The notes: generated by a model not told the origin, from the letters alone. DNA of 64,000 bases from Inquilinus sp. Marseille-Q2685 (GCF_916619195.1 NZ_CAKAKL010000006.1:186001-250000), one strand, 5' to 3'. Shown: positions 10,617 through 19,609, counted from the stretch's first letter. Numbers and translations are program-made.

Positions 10617-12029
10617 ATGGCAAAACCCGCGCGCACACCCTTTGCCGGCCGCATCCTGATGGTCGGTTTCGGCTCCATCGGCCAGGGCGTGCTGCCGCTG
10701 CTGCTGCGGCACCTGACCCTCACCTCCGACCGCGTCACCATCGTGACGGCCGAGACGAGAGGCCAGAAGGAGGCGGAGCTCTACGGCGTCCGCTTCATCC
10801 TGGAACCGGTGACCCGCGGCAATTATCGGACACTGCTCGAACCGCTGCTCGGCCCGGGCGACGCCCTGGTCAACCTCTCGGTCGACGTCTCCTCGGTCGA
10901 GCTGATCAAGCTGGCGCGGGAGCGCGGGGCGCTCTACATCGACACCTGCATCGAGCCCTGGCTGGGCGGCTACACCGACCCCAATCTCGGGCCGGCCGAC
11001 CGGTCGAACTACGCGCTGCGCGAATCGGCCCTGGCGCTGGGCCGCAGCCCGGGCGCCCCGACCGCGGTGCTGACCCACGGCGCCAATCCCGGACTGGTCT
11101 CGCATTTCGTCAAGCGCGCACTGCTGAACATCGCGTCGGCGACCGGCTTCGAGCCGCCGGTGCCGGCCGACCGCGCCGGCTGGGCCGGCTTGGCCAAGAC
11201 GCTGGGCGTCAAGGTCATCCACATCGCCGAGCGCGACACCCAGGTGGCCCGCTTCCCGAAGAAGCCGGGCGAGTTCGTCAACACCTGGTCGATCGACGGC
11301 TTCGTCGGCGAGGGCTGCCAGCCGGCCGAGCTGGGCTGGGGCAGCCATGAGCGCCACTTCCCGGCCGACGGCAACCGCCACGCCGCGGGCTCGCAGGCGG
11401 CGATCTGGCTGGCCCGCCCCGGCGCCGCCACCCGGGTGCGGACCTGGACCCCGCTGGCCGGGCCGATCCACGGCTTCCTGATCACCCACAACGAGGCGAT
11501 CTCGCTGGCCGACTACCTGACCGTCGGCTCGGGTGCCCAGCCGGAGTACCGGCCGACCGTGCACTACGCCTATCATCCGTCGGACGATGCGGTGCTGTCG
11601 GTGCATGAGTTCGCGGGCCGCAACTACGAGCTGCAGCCGAACAAGCGGCTGATGATGGACGAGATCACCGAGGGCATGGACGAGCTGGGCGTGCTGCTGG
11701 CCGGCCATGCCAAGGGCGCCTACTGGTACGGCTCGCGCCTGACCATCGGCGAGGCGCGCGAGCTGGCGCCGCACAACAACGCCACCAGCCTGCAGGTGAC
11801 CTCGGCCGTGCTGGCCGGCCTGGTCTGGGCGATCGAGAACCCGGACCGCGGCCTGGTCGAGCCCGAGGAGATGGACCACGAGCGGGTGCTCGAGGTGGCC
11901 CGCCCCTATCTCGGCGAGCTGGCCGGCGCCTTCACCGATTGGAACCCGTTGCAGGACCGCGGCAAGCTGTTCCCCGAGGACATCGACCCCGAGGATCCCT
12001 GGCAGTTCAAGAACATCCGGGTGGTGTGA
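10617..12029 (+). CDS. hss: Homospermidine synthase
   Basis: 470 residues, close to the roughly 477 of characterised bacterial homospermidine synthases. It makes sym-homospermidine from putrescine (or putrescine plus spermidine) in an NAD-dependent reaction, giving the polyamine typical of many alphaproteobacteria. A Rossmann nucleotide loop, VGFGSIGQGVLPLLL, lies near residues 15-30. LYIDTCIEPWLGGY, THGANPGLVSHFVK and YHPSDDAVLSVHEF match the family. Its stop is overlapped by the GTG of a GNAT gene, so the two form an operon. It has its own promoter region after the sdhB terminator. Confidence 0.93.
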   Translation: MAKPARTPFAGRILMVGFGSIGQGVLPLLLRHLTLTSDRVTIVTAETRGQKEAELYGVRFILEPVTRGNYRTLLEPLLGPGDALVNLSVDVSSVELIKLARERGALYIDTCIEPWLGGYTDPNLGPADRSNYALRESALALGRSPGAPTAVLTHGANPGLVSHFVKRALLNIASATGFEPPVPADRAGWAGLAKTLGVKVIHIAERDTQVARFPKKPGEFVNTWSIDGFVGEGCQPAELGWGSHERHFPADGNRHAAGSQAAIWLARPGAATRVRTWTPLAGPIHGFLITHNEAISLADYLTVGSGAQPEYRPTVHYAYHPSDDAVLSVHEFAGRNYELQPNKRLMMDEITEGMDELGVLLAGHAKGAYWYGSRLTIGEARELAPHNNATSLQVTSAVLAGLVWAIENPDRGLVEPEEMDHERVLEVARPYLGELAGAFTDWNPLQDRGKLFPEDIDPEDPWQFKNIRVV

Positions 12030-12799
12030 CCGGCTTCCGCCCGGTCGCCGGCCTGTCCCGCGATGAGCGGGCGCGGGTCGGCGCCCTGGTGGCCGGCCAT
12101 CCGGTGTTCGCGCTCTATTGGGCCGCGGCGCTCGACGCCGCGGCCGTCGGCGACCGCTGCCGATCGGCGCGGCTGGAGCCGGAGGGCGTCGTCCTGGGCA
12201 TCGATTTCGACGGGCTGTCGATCTACACCCCGGTCGGCGCCGTCGGCGACGTTGCCCTTCTGTCCCTGGCCGCCGATCCGCGCCCACTGGAGCTGCATCT
12301 GACGTCGAAGCAGGCCGACCGGCTGCGCCCGGCCTGCGGCCACCGGCTGGCGCTGGAGGACGGGCTGCGCTTCTACGCCCGGCCGCTCGCCGATATCCCG
12401 GAGCCCGATCCCGGCTGCCGGCGGATGGGGCCGACGGATCTGGAGCCGCTGCGCCGATTCTACGCGGCGCATTATCCGGCGACGGTGTTCTCCAGCTGGA
12501 TGCTGGATCTGCCCTTCGTCGCCATCGTCGAGGACGGCCGGCCGGTCGCCGCCGCCGGCGCGATCACCCGCGCCGGCGGCCGGGCGATGATCGGCAATTT
12601 CCTGGTCGCCCCCGCCCGCCGCGGCGAGGGACTGGCCGGGCGAGTGCTGGCCGGCCTGCTGGCGGTGCTGCGGGCAGAGGGCACGGAAACGGCGCTGCTG
12701 GCCACCAACGACGCCAACCCGGCCGCCTGCCGGGTCTATGAGCGCGCCGGCTTCGCCCTGATCGAGCGCCGGGTGCAGCTGGACCTCCGTGCGGCCTGA
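12026..12799 (+). CDS. GNAT-family N-acetyltransferase coupled to hss
   Basis: 257 residues. The C-terminal half carries the acetyl-CoA fold: NFLVAPARRGEGLAGRVLAG is motif A with an R/Q-x-x-G-x-G/A-like loop, followed by ATNDANPAACRVYERAGF. The N-terminal half (residues 1-130) is less recognisable and may be a degenerate second GNAT domain. I chose the GTG at 12026 because it overlaps the hss stop (GTGA) and no Met lies nearby. Coupling to homospermidine synthase raises the possibility that it acetylates a polyamine. That is inference from position; the substrate is unknown. Confidence 0.75.
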   Translation: MTGFRPVAGLSRDERARVGALVAGHPVFALYWAAALDAAAVGDRCRSARLEPEGVVLGIDFDGLSIYTPVGAVGDVALLSLAADPRPLELHLTSKQADRLRPACGHRLALEDGLRFYARPLADIPEPDPGCRRMGPTDLEPLRRFYAAHYPATVFSSWMLDLPFVAIVEDGRPVAAAGAITRAGGRAMIGNFLVAPARRGEGLAGRVLAGLLAVLRAEGTETALLATNDANPAACRVYERAGFALIERRVQLDLRAA

Positions 12800-12849
12800 C
12801 ACCAGCGCAGGGCAATCGCTTGAAAACAGTGGACGTCGAGCGTCTTCGC

Positions 12850-12987
12850 ATTGCCTCTCCCGCCGGACGCGGGAGAGGTCGGACGTCCGTAGGACGGCCG
12901 GGTGAGGGCTGGTCCCGGCCTCAACAAAATCCCCTCACCCGGAGCCGCTTCGCGTCTCCGACCTCTCCCGCAAGCGGGAGAGGCAAT
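12850..12987. repeat. Intergenic palindromic repeat, family B copy 1
   Basis: Outer arms ATTGCCTCTCCCGC (12850-12863) and GCGGGAGAGGCAAT (12974-12987) are perfect inverted copies. Each arm also forms its own hairpin (CTCTCCCGC...GCGGGAGAG), and TCGGACGTCCG / ACCCGG segments lie between them. It fills most of the gap between the GNAT gene and the DUF433 gene. Related CCTCTCCC/GGGAGAGG elements occur near 37.2, 46.6 and 49.6 kb. Likely a REP/BIME-type element; it may also stop transcription. Confidence 0.75.
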
Positions 12988-13047
12988 CGGACTGCATCCG
13001 CTGGAGACGCTTCATGCCAATTTAAAGGACGTTAGAACGAGAACACG

Positions 13048-13248
13048 ATGGAACCGATGGGTCGCATCACCCAACAGCCCGAGGTCATGGGCGGGCGGGC
13101 CTGCATTCGCGGGATGCGGGTCACCGTCGGCATGATCGTCGGCCTAATCGGCGCCGGTCACAGCATCGACGAGGTCCTCGCCGACTATCCCTACTTGGAC
13201 CGCGAGGACGTTATGCAGGCGCTGCGCCACGCCGCTGGACTGGCCTGA
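13048..13248 (+). CDS. DUF433 protein (VapB45-like antitoxin), orphan
   Basis: 66 residues, or 63 from the second Met. Typical DUF433 features are the N-terminal RITQQPEVMGGRACIRGMRVTV strand-turn segment, here split as GGRACIRGMRV, followed by a helix-turn-helix-like tail IDEVLADYPYLDREDVMQAL. In complete loci DUF433 genes are followed by a PIN-like DUF5615 toxin. Here zapE follows at once with no room for a toxin gene, so this is an orphan antitoxin or a solitary regulator. Codon use resembles that of its neighbours. Confidence 0.8.
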   Translation: MEPMGRITQQPEVMGGRACIRGMRVTVGMIVGLIGAGHSIDEVLADYPYLDREDVMQALRHAAGLA

Positions 13249-13323
13249 CGCGCCGCCGGTTCAGGCCAGGGATGCGCCGCCTTGTCTGGCAATTCGCCGG
13301 GGCTTGCGGTAAGCACGCTCGCC

Positions 13324-14484
13324 ATGCCCGATGTTGCAGCGCAAGACGACGAGCCGCTTGCCCTCTATCGCCGCCGGATCGCCGAGGGCGTGCTGCGGCC
13401 CGACCCCGCCCAGGCCGCGGCGGTCGAGAAGCTGCAGCGGCTGCACCGGCAGCTGCGCAGCTACACCCCGCCCGAACCCGACAACGGCAACGGCCTGCTG
13501 GCCCGGCTCGGTTTCGGCAAGAAGAAGCCGGCGATCGACCCGCCGCGCGGCCTGTACTTCTGGGGCGGCGTCGGGCGCGGCAAGTCCATGCTGATGGACC
13601 TGTTCTTCGAGACCACGCCGGTGCCGCGGAAGCGCCGGGTGCATTTCAACGCCTTCATGCTCGAGGTGCATCAGCGCATCCATGAATGGCGCCAGTCCGG
13701 CGCCGCGGCCGAGGCGGACAACGCGGACCCGATCCCGCCCCTGGCCCGCCGCATCGCTGCCGAGGCTTGGCTGCTGTGCTTCGACGAGTTCCATGTCGTC
13801 GACATCGCCGACGCCATGATCCTGGGCCGGCTGTTCCAGGCGCTGTTCGGGCTCGGCGTGATCGTGGTCGCGACCTCGAACTGGGCGCCGGACGACCTGT
13901 ACAAGGACGGGCTGCAGCGCGACCGCTTCCTGCCCTTCATCGCCATGATCAAGAAGAAGCTGGAGGTGGCGGAGCTGGACGGCGGCCGTGACTATCGGCT
14001 CGACCGGCTGCGCGGCCGGCCGGTCTACCACTCGCCGCTCGGCGCCCTGGCGCACCGGGCGCTGAGCGACCTGTTCGCCGACCTGACCGACGGCGCCGAG
14101 GGCGCCCCCGTCACCCTGTCCGTCCCCGGCAACCGCACGCTGGAGGTGCCGCGCGCCGCCAGGGGCGTGGCCTGGTGCGACTTCGACGCGCTGTGCGCCC
14201 GACCGCTCGGCGCCGCCGACTACCTGACCCTGGCCGACGCCTTCCACACCGTGATCATCGAGGGCGTGCCGCGCTTCACCGAGGCCAAGCGCCACGAGAT
14301 GAAGCGCTTCATCGTGCTGATCGACAGCCTGTACGAGGCGCGCCGCCGGGTGGTGATCGCGGCCGAGGTGCCGGTCACCCAGCTCTATGCCGGCGACAGC
14401 CAGGCGCTGGAATTCGCCCGCACCGAGAGCCGGCTGATGGAGATGCAGTCGGCCGAGTATGTCGAGGCGCGCAAAGCCGCGTAG
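13324..14484 (+). CDS. zapE: Cell division protein ZapE (AFG1-type ATPase)
   Basis: About 386 residues from the ATG at 13324 (MPDVAAQDDEPL). A TTG at 13282 would add 14 residues. Walker A is GGVGRGKSMLMDLFF (about residues 80-94) and Walker B with sensor region is LLCFDEFHVVD; ATSNW follows as sensor 1. ZapE interacts with FtsZ under stress in E. coli, and AFG1 homologues take part in membrane-protein quality control. Its TAG abuts the stop of the convergent RTX gene with no bases between. Confidence 0.92.
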   Translation: MPDVAAQDDEPLALYRRRIAEGVLRPDPAQAAAVEKLQRLHRQLRSYTPPEPDNGNGLLARLGFGKKKPAIDPPRGLYFWGGVGRGKSMLMDLFFETTPVPRKRRVHFNAFMLEVHQRIHEWRQSGAAAEADNADPIPPLARRIAAEAWLLCFDEFHVVDIADAMILGRLFQALFGLGVIVVATSNWAPDDLYKDGLQRDRFLPFIAMIKKKLEVAELDGGRDYRLDRLRGRPVYHSPLGALAHRALSDLFADLTDGAEGAPVTLSVPGNRTLEVPRAARGVAWCDFDALCARPLGAADYLTLADAFHTVIIEGVPRFTEAKRHEMKRFIVLIDSLYEARRRVVIAAEVPVTQLYAGDSQALEFARTESRLMEMQSAEYVEARKAA

Positions 14485-16314
14485 CTAGAGCACGAAGTCG
14501 CCGGCCACGAGGCTGACCGCCCCGGTGAGTGTGATGGCGAAGTCGGAGGCCCGGTCGCCGTCGAGGTCGCCGGCAATCGTGGTGACGCCGCCGCCCACGG
14601 CGTAGCGGAGCTGGCCCGCGACGCCGGTGTAGGCGGCGGTGCCGATGAATCCGAAGGCCTGGTTTCCGGCGGCCGCCGTGTTCGCGTCGATCGCCGACAG
14701 GTCGATGCGGTCGCTCTGGGCGTGGCTGAAATCGGCGATCCGGTCGGCGCCGGCGCCCGTCAGGCTCTGGGCCGCGGAACCGTAGACGAAACGGTCCGCA
14801 CCGGCGCCGCCGGTCATCGCATCGGCCCCTCCCGCCCCGACCAGCACGTCGTTGCCGTCTCCGCCGTGCAGCGCGTTGGCGTTGGTGTTGCCGATCAGGC
14901 TGTCGTTGAACCGGCTGCCCGCGAGATTCTCGATATCGCTCAGGGTGTCGCCCTGGGCGTCGCCGCCGGTGCCGGAGGCGAGATTGACCGCGACACCGGC
15001 CGACGCGGTGTAGTAGCTCGCCGTGTCGATGCCGGCACCGCCGATCAGCGTGTCGGCGCCGGCCTCGCCCCGGAGGATGTCGTTGCCGGCCAGGCCGCTC
15101 AGCGTGTTGGCGCCGCCGTTGCCCGCCAGCAGGTTGCCGAGGCTGTTGCCCGTGCCGCTGAGATTGGCGCTGCCGAGCAGCGCCAGGTTCTCCACGGCGC
15201 CGCGCACGGCCGTCGTGCTGGCCAGGCTGAAGCCGATCGTCGAGCGCACCATGTCGACGCCGTTCGAGCCGGTGAGACTCTCGTCGACCACGTCCCCGGC
15301 ATTGTCGACGACATAGGTGTCGTTGCCGACATAGCCGATCATGGTGTCCGCGCCGGCGCCGCCGTCGAGCACATTGTTTCCGGTATAGCCGGTGATCGTG
15401 TTCGCCAGCGCATTGCCGGTGCCGTTGATGTTCCCCGGGCCGAGCTGCAGGTTCTCGATCGTGCCCAGCAGGCGGGCGGAAGCGACCAGGCTGAAGCTGA
15501 TATAGGCCGAGACCGTGTCGGTGCCGCCCGACCCGGCGACGCTTTCGTCCACGGTGTCCCGCACGTCGTCGACGACATAGCCGTCGTTGCCGGCCCCGCC
15601 CTGCATGAAATCGGCGCCCATGCCGCCATCGAGGATGTTGTCGCCGGCCGAGCACAGGATCCGGTCGTTGCCGTCGTCACCGGACACATAGCCGCGGAAC
15701 CGGCCCAGATGGCTGTCGAACAGATCGTCTCCGGCTCCGAGCCTGATATCGCCCTCTATCGTCCCGGTGTTGGTGATCTGGTCGATACCGTCTCCCCTAT
15801 CTCCGAGATAGGCATAAATGCGGGCGGAGATCACGCCGCTGTTGTTCACGGTGATCGTCATCTCGGAATCATCTATCCGCACGATGCCCCAGTCGTTCGC
15901 CTCGATTCGCCCCGTGTTCTCGATCGCTGAGGTCAGCGCGGTGGGTTCGCCGTCATTGAGTGAACCGCCGATATAGATGCCGGCCAGATCGCCGGCGACC
16001 GTGCCCTCGTTCGTCAACCGGCCGAACCGGCCTGAGAGCACGATGGCGCTGTCGCCTCCTCCGACATAGGCGTCCTCGGCGATCGTGATCCGGTTGCTCG
16101 TGTCGTCGATGGAGCCGCCCAGCTGGATCCCGATCCGATGGCCGAAGACCGTGCCCAGAATGGTCGCCGTATGATCGCTGCCGACCCCGTAGATCGCTGT
16201 CCCGTCGGTCGACCCCAAAGTCGCGCCGCTGGAGACGAAGACATCGTCCTCGGTGCCGAGATTGGCGACCAAGCCGGTACCGATCGTATTTCCCGCATAA
16301 ATCTGCGTCGGCAT
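14485..16314 (-). CDS. RTX calcium-binding secreted protein
   Basis: 609 residues with no signal peptide, as expected for type I secretion. Residues 1-200 are beta-rich repeats of the kind ENTGRIEAN, NNSGVISA, TNTGTIEGDI, suggesting a right-handed beta-helix. From about 200 on, nonapeptide RTX units of the GGxGxDxLx type occur in several blocks (GGAGNDGYVV, GLAGNDILRGEAGADTLIGG, GGDGNDVLVGAGGADAMTGG). The last 100 residues (FVYGSAAQSL to AGDFVL) look like the serralysin C-terminal domain, whose end is the secretion signal. No protease HExxH motif is seen, so it is more likely a surface or adhesive protein. No ABC/MFP/TolC secretion genes lie nearby. Confidence 0.88.
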   Translation of the reverse strand: MPTQIYAGNTIGTGLVANLGTEDDVFVSSGATLGSTDGTAIYGVGSDHTATILGTVFGHRIGIQLGGSIDDTSNRITIAEDAYVGGGDSAIVLSGRFGRLTNEGTVAGDLAGIYIGGSLNDGEPTALTSAIENTGRIEANDWGIVRIDDSEMTITVNNSGVISARIYAYLGDRGDGIDQITNTGTIEGDIRLGAGDDLFDSHLGRFRGYVSGDDGNDRILCSAGDNILDGGMGADFMQGGAGNDGYVVDDVRDTVDESVAGSGGTDTVSAYISFSLVASARLLGTIENLQLGPGNINGTGNALANTITGYTGNNVLDGGAGADTMIGYVGNDTYVVDNAGDVVDESLTGSNGVDMVRSTIGFSLASTTAVRGAVENLALLGSANLSGTGNSLGNLLAGNGGANTLSGLAGNDILRGEAGADTLIGGAGIDTASYYTASAGVAVNLASGTGGDAQGDTLSDIENLAGSRFNDSLIGNTNANALHGGDGNDVLVGAGGADAMTGGAGADRFVYGSAAQSLTGAGADRIADFSHAQSDRIDLSAIDANTAAAGNQAFGFIGTAAYTGVAGQLRYAVGGGVTTIAGDLDGDRASDFAITLTGAVSLVAGDFVL

Positions 16315-16476
16315 TTGCGCTTCCCCATCTGTCCGGACCGAAGGTCCGCCATGCGATCACATCCCGCGGGATGGCGCGTCATACGAACGAGTGAAGCCGG
16401 AATGGGAGATTCGGTTCAGGATATGCGGTTCGGCAGGCCCTTGGACGGATCCGGTTGATGAAGCCGGCTCCCGGGC

Positions 16477-16911
16477 TCAGCTCTTCAGCACCACCAGGCG
16501 CTCGAAGGCGGCCAGGGTCTCGGCGCTGACATGGTGCTCGATGCCCTCGGCGTCGATCTCCGCCGCCTCGTCGCTGACCCCGATCGATTTCAGGAACTCG
16601 ACCACGATGCGGTGGCGCCGGCGGCAGGAATCGGCCATCTCGCGGCCGGCGTCGGTCAGGAAGATCGAGCGGTACGGCCGGGCGCTGACCAGCCCTTCGC
16701 GCTGCAGCCGGGCGATGGTCTTGTTCACCGTGGCATGGGCCACGCCGAACCGCTCCGCCAGTTCGACGATCCGCGCCTCGCCCTGGCTGTCGATCAGCTC
16801 GGCGATCATCTCGACATAGTCTTCCGCCGTCTCGGTCTGCCGGGCCTGGCGCACCCGGCTGAACCCCGCGGCCTGGAGCCCGGTGTCGGTCGGGCGGTCC
16901 TGTTCCGTCAT
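16477..16911 (-). CDS. mntR: Manganese-dependent regulator MntR
   Basis: 144 residues of the DtxR/MntR family. It has an N-terminal winged helix (ARIVELAERFGVAHATVNKT, then LQREGLVSARPYRSIFLTDAG) and a C-terminal dimer/metal region with CRRRHRIVVEFL and AEGIEHHVS supplying His, Cys and Glu ligands. It lacks the SH3 domain, as MntR does. Start chosen at 16911 (MTEQDRPTD), close to the E. coli MntR length of 155; a longer frame reaches 17010. It is divergent from mntH with a short palindrome between them, so it should repress mntH when Mn is plentiful. Confidence 0.9.
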   Translation of the reverse strand: MTEQDRPTDTGLQAAGFSRVRQARQTETAEDYVEMIAELIDSQGEARIVELAERFGVAHATVNKTIARLQREGLVSARPYRSIFLTDAGREMADSCRRRHRIVVEFLKSIGVSDEAAEIDAEGIEHHVSAETLAAFERLVVLKS

Positions 16912-17056
16912 CTCGTCTGTCCTCGAGAGCCGAATCCCTTCCGGCTCCATTGCTGAATCGGGGCCGCGATGCTTGCGGTCCCTGAGGCCGGCGCGGTTGC
17001 GGCGCATCATACCGGCTGATCGGAAAATGACAAGGTGATGACGCTTGCCAAGAATT

Positions 17057-17068
17057 TAGCCGTGGCTA
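17057..17068. promoter_or_regulatory. Candidate MntR operator in the mntR-mntH interval
   Basis: TAGCC-GT-GGCTA is a perfect short palindrome in the AT-rich core of the divergent interval (AATTTAGCCGTGGCTACATT). TTGCCA lies just upstream and a TTATACA stretch (17071-17077) just downstream, so it would sit across the mntH promoter. Position and symmetry fit MntR binding; no direct proof. Confidence 0.45.
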
Positions 17069-17145
17069 CATTATACAGGAGAAGGGGAAATCGATCGGAT
17101 ACCGATTTGCAGCCGCTGCACGGCAGCGGAGAGAAACGAGCGCGC

Positions 17146-18519
17146 ATGATGAGAAGCGACATCGCCGCCCAGGAGATCGCCCAGCAGGGCAGCGCCGCCG
17201 GGTCCGGCTGGCGCACCGCGCCGGCCGCCCCGAGCCTGCCCGAGGTGCACCGGACCATCGCCGTGCCGAAGGGCGTGGGCTGGCTGCGCAAGCTATTCGC
17301 CTTCGTCGGCCCCGGCTATCTCGTGGCCGTCGGCTACATGGATCCGGGCAACTGGGCGACCGACCTGGCCGGCGGCTCGGCCTTCGGCTATACGCTGCTC
17401 TCCGTCATCCTGCTGTCGAACGTGATGGCGATCCTGCTGCAGGCGCTGGCCGCCAAGCTGGGCATCGTCACCGGGCGCGACCTGGCCCAGGCCTGCCGCG
17501 ACCACTATTCGCGCCCGATCGCCATGGCCCTGTGGCTGCTGTGCGAGGTCGCGATCGTCGCCTGCGACCTGGCCGAGGTGATCGGCACCGCGATCGCGCT
17601 GCAGTTGCTGTTCGGCATCCCGCTCTTGTGGGGCGTGGTGCTGACCGCGCTCGACGTCATGGTGGTGCTGTACCTGCAGAATCGCGGCTTCCGGCATCTC
17701 GAGGCCTTCATCGTCGGCCTGATGCTGATCATCGCCGGCTGCTTCCTGGTCGAGCTGATCCTGGCCCAGCCGGCGATCGCCGAGATCGCCCGCGGCTTCC
17801 TGCCCTCGCCCCAGATCGTCACCAACCCGGAGATGCTGTACATCGCCATCGGCATCATCGGGGCGACGGTGATGCCGCATAACCTGTACCTGCACTCCTC
17901 GATCGTGCAGACCCGGGCCTATGACCGGGGCGAGACCGGAAAGCGCGAGGCGATCCGCTACGCCACCATCGATTCGACCGTGGCCTTGATGTTCGCCCTG
18001 TTCATCAACGCCGCGATCCTGATCCTGGCCGCCGCCGCCTTCCACACCACCGGCCGGACCGAGGTGGCCGAGATCCAGGACGCCTATCAACTGCTGGCGC
18101 CGGTGCTGGGCGTCGGCATCGCCAGCACGCTGTTCGCCGTGGCGCTGCTCGCCTCCGGCCAGAACTCGACCCTCACGGCCACCCTGGCCGGGCAGATCGT
18201 GATGGAGGGCTTCCTGTCGATCCGGCTGAAGCCCTGGCTGCGGCGGCTGATCACCCGCGGCATCGCCATCGTGCCGACGGTGATCGTGACCGCGATGTAC
18301 GGCGAGAGCGGCACCGCCCAGCTGCTGGTGCTGAGCCAGGTGGTGCTGAGCCTGCAGCTGCCCTTCGCCGTGGTGCCGCTGGTCGCCTTCACCAGCGACC
18401 GGGCCAAGATGGGCCGCTTCGCCAACCCGGCCTGGCTGAAATGGACGGCCTGGGCGGTCTCGGCGGTGATCATCGTGCTCAACGTCAAGCTGCTGTTCGA
18501 CTGGGTCACCGGGGTGTAG
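17146..18519 (+). CDS. mntH: NRAMP-family Mn2+/H+ symporter
   Basis: About 457 residues with eleven membrane helices. The metal site is present: DPGN in [16 protein letters not shown] (helix 1) and [10 protein letters not shown] (helix 6). It imports Mn2+ (and Fe2+) with protons. Start taken at 17146 (MMRSDIAAQ) behind GGAGAGAAACG; an upstream in-frame Met at 17035 would put the start before the promoter-like segment. It is divergent from mntR. Confidence 0.94.
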   Translation: MMRSDIAAQEIAQQGSAAGSGWRTAPAAPSLPEVHRTIAVPKGVGWLRKLFAFVGPGYLVAVGYMDPGNWATDLAGGSAFGYTLLSVILLSNVMAILLQALAAKLGIVTGRDLAQACRDHYSRPIAMALWLLCEVAIVACDLAEVIGTAIALQLLFGIPLLWGVVLTALDVMVVLYLQNRGFRHLEAFIVGLMLIIAGCFLVELILAQPAIAEIARGFLPSPQIVTNPEMLYIAIGIIGATVMPHNLYLHSSIVQTRAYDRGETGKREAIRYATIDSTVALMFALFINAAILILAAAAFHTTGRTEVAEIQDAYQLLAPVLGVGIASTLFAVALLASGQNSTLTATLAGQIVMEGFLSIRLKPWLRRLITRGIAIVPTVIVTAMYGESGTAQLLVLSQVVLSLQLPFAVVPLVAFTSDRAKMGRFANPAWLKWTAWAVSAVIIVLNVKLLFDWVTGV

Positions 18520-18568
18520 CCGGAACCAGCGATCCGACATACTGACCCATCCTGGCAAGCCCCGAAGG

Positions 18569-18610
18569 GGCGTGGCCATCCAGAGACCGGTGCCGCTGGA
18601 TCGCCACGCC
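18569..18610. repeat. Intergenic inverted repeat, family A relative
   Basis: GGCGTGGCCATCCAG (18569-18583) and CTGGATCGCCACGCC (18596-18610) pair at 14 of 15 positions, with CTCGCGATGACGGG just after. The ATCCAG...CTGGAT core and the CTCGCRATGACG tail are shared with the clearer element at 26314-26400. It lies between the convergent mntH and cysE genes and may also act as a terminator. The rest of this 150-bp gap shows nothing else. Confidence 0.6.
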
Positions 18611-18669
18611 GGCTCGCGATGACGGGAGCCAGAGAGCCGATCAGTGGTCGCTGGTAAACCCCGATGTGG

Positions 18670-19521
18670 TCAGATCACGAAGTCGATGCCGGGCGGTACC
18701 GGGATCGAGTGATCCATGGTCAGGGCGGGCAGCGGCTCCGTACACGAGCCGACGATGCGGGCGGGGACGCCCACCGCCGTCCGGTGCGGCGGCACCGGGG
18801 CCAACACCACGCTGCCGGCGCCGATCTTGGCGCCCTCGCCGATCTCGATATTGCCGAGGATCTTGGCGCCGGCGCCGATCAGCACGCCGTCGCGCACCTT
18901 CGGGTGGCGGTCGCCGCTTTCCTTGCCGGTGCCGCCGAGGGTGACGCCGTGCAGGATCGAGACGTCGTTGCCGACCACCGCGGTCTCGCCGATGACGACG
19001 CCGGTGCCGTGGTCGATCAGCAGCCCCCAGCCGATCCGGGCGGCGGGATGGATGTCGACCCCCATGCTCTCCGACACCCGGCTCTGCAGGAAGCTGGCGA
19101 GGGCGTGGCGGCCCTGGCCGAGCAGCCAGTGGCCCACCCGGTACCATTGCAGCGCGTGGAAGCCCTTGAAGAACAGGAACGGCGTCAGGTGGTTGCGCGC
19201 CGCCGGGTCACGGTCCTTGATCGCGTCGAGGTCCAGCACCGCATGGCCGGCGATCGCCGGGTCGGCGCGCATCGCCTCGGTCGCCAGCGCCAGCAGCCGG
19301 TCATGGCAGGCGGTGTCGCATTCCAGCTTGGTGGCCAGCAGGCGGGCGAGCGCATCGCTGAAATCGGCGGCGCCGAGCACGATGCGTTCGACGACCGGGG
19401 CCAGGATCGGCTCCTGCCGCGCCAGGACAGCGGCGGAGTCGCGCATCAGCGCGAACACCTCGGCGTTCCTGTCGAACGCGATCGCGGCTTCGGCCTTCCG
19501 CGCCAGGGCGGTGTCGGGCAT
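18670..19521 (-). CDS. cysE: Serine O-acetyltransferase
   Basis: 283 residues. It acetylates L-serine with acetyl-CoA as the first step of cysteine synthesis. It has an N-terminal helical domain (1-150), then left-handed beta-helix hexapeptide repeats. The catalytic Asp-His is in LLIDHGTGVVIGETA, and VTLGGTGKESGDRHPKV is the CysE signature. The start at 19521 (MPDTALARK) is behind GGGGAAGAGG. The C-terminal PPGIDFVI ends in Ile, as CysE tails that bind the cysteine synthase active site do. Confidence 0.95.
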   Translation of the reverse strand: MPDTALARKAEAAIAFDRNAEVFALMRDSAAVLARQEPILAPVVERIVLGAADFSDALARLLATKLECDTACHDRLLALATEAMRADPAIAGHAVLDLDAIKDRDPAARNHLTPFLFFKGFHALQWYRVGHWLLGQGRHALASFLQSRVSESMGVDIHPAARIGWGLLIDHGTGVVIGETAVVGNDVSILHGVTLGGTGKESGDRHPKVRDGVLIGAGAKILGNIEIGEGAKIGAGSVVLAPVPPHRTAVGVPARIVGSCTEPLPALTMDHSIPVPPGIDFVI

Positions 19522-19609
19522 GGCCTCTTCCCCTTTGCCGGACCGGGCGGCGGGAAGGTCCGCCCGGCACAATGACCATGGAGATGAGATAGGCCTTCCC
19601 CGGCCGATT

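Noticed and set aside
12800-13047. Possible short coding frames across the GNAT-DUF433 gap
   Set aside because: The frames run through an inverted repeat and have no ribosome site; they are explained by the palindrome.
14485-16314. Repeated short units that could suggest a tandem DNA repeat or CRISPR
   Set aside because: The units are degenerate nonapeptide RTX codons within one open frame; no conserved spacer-repeat periodicity exists.
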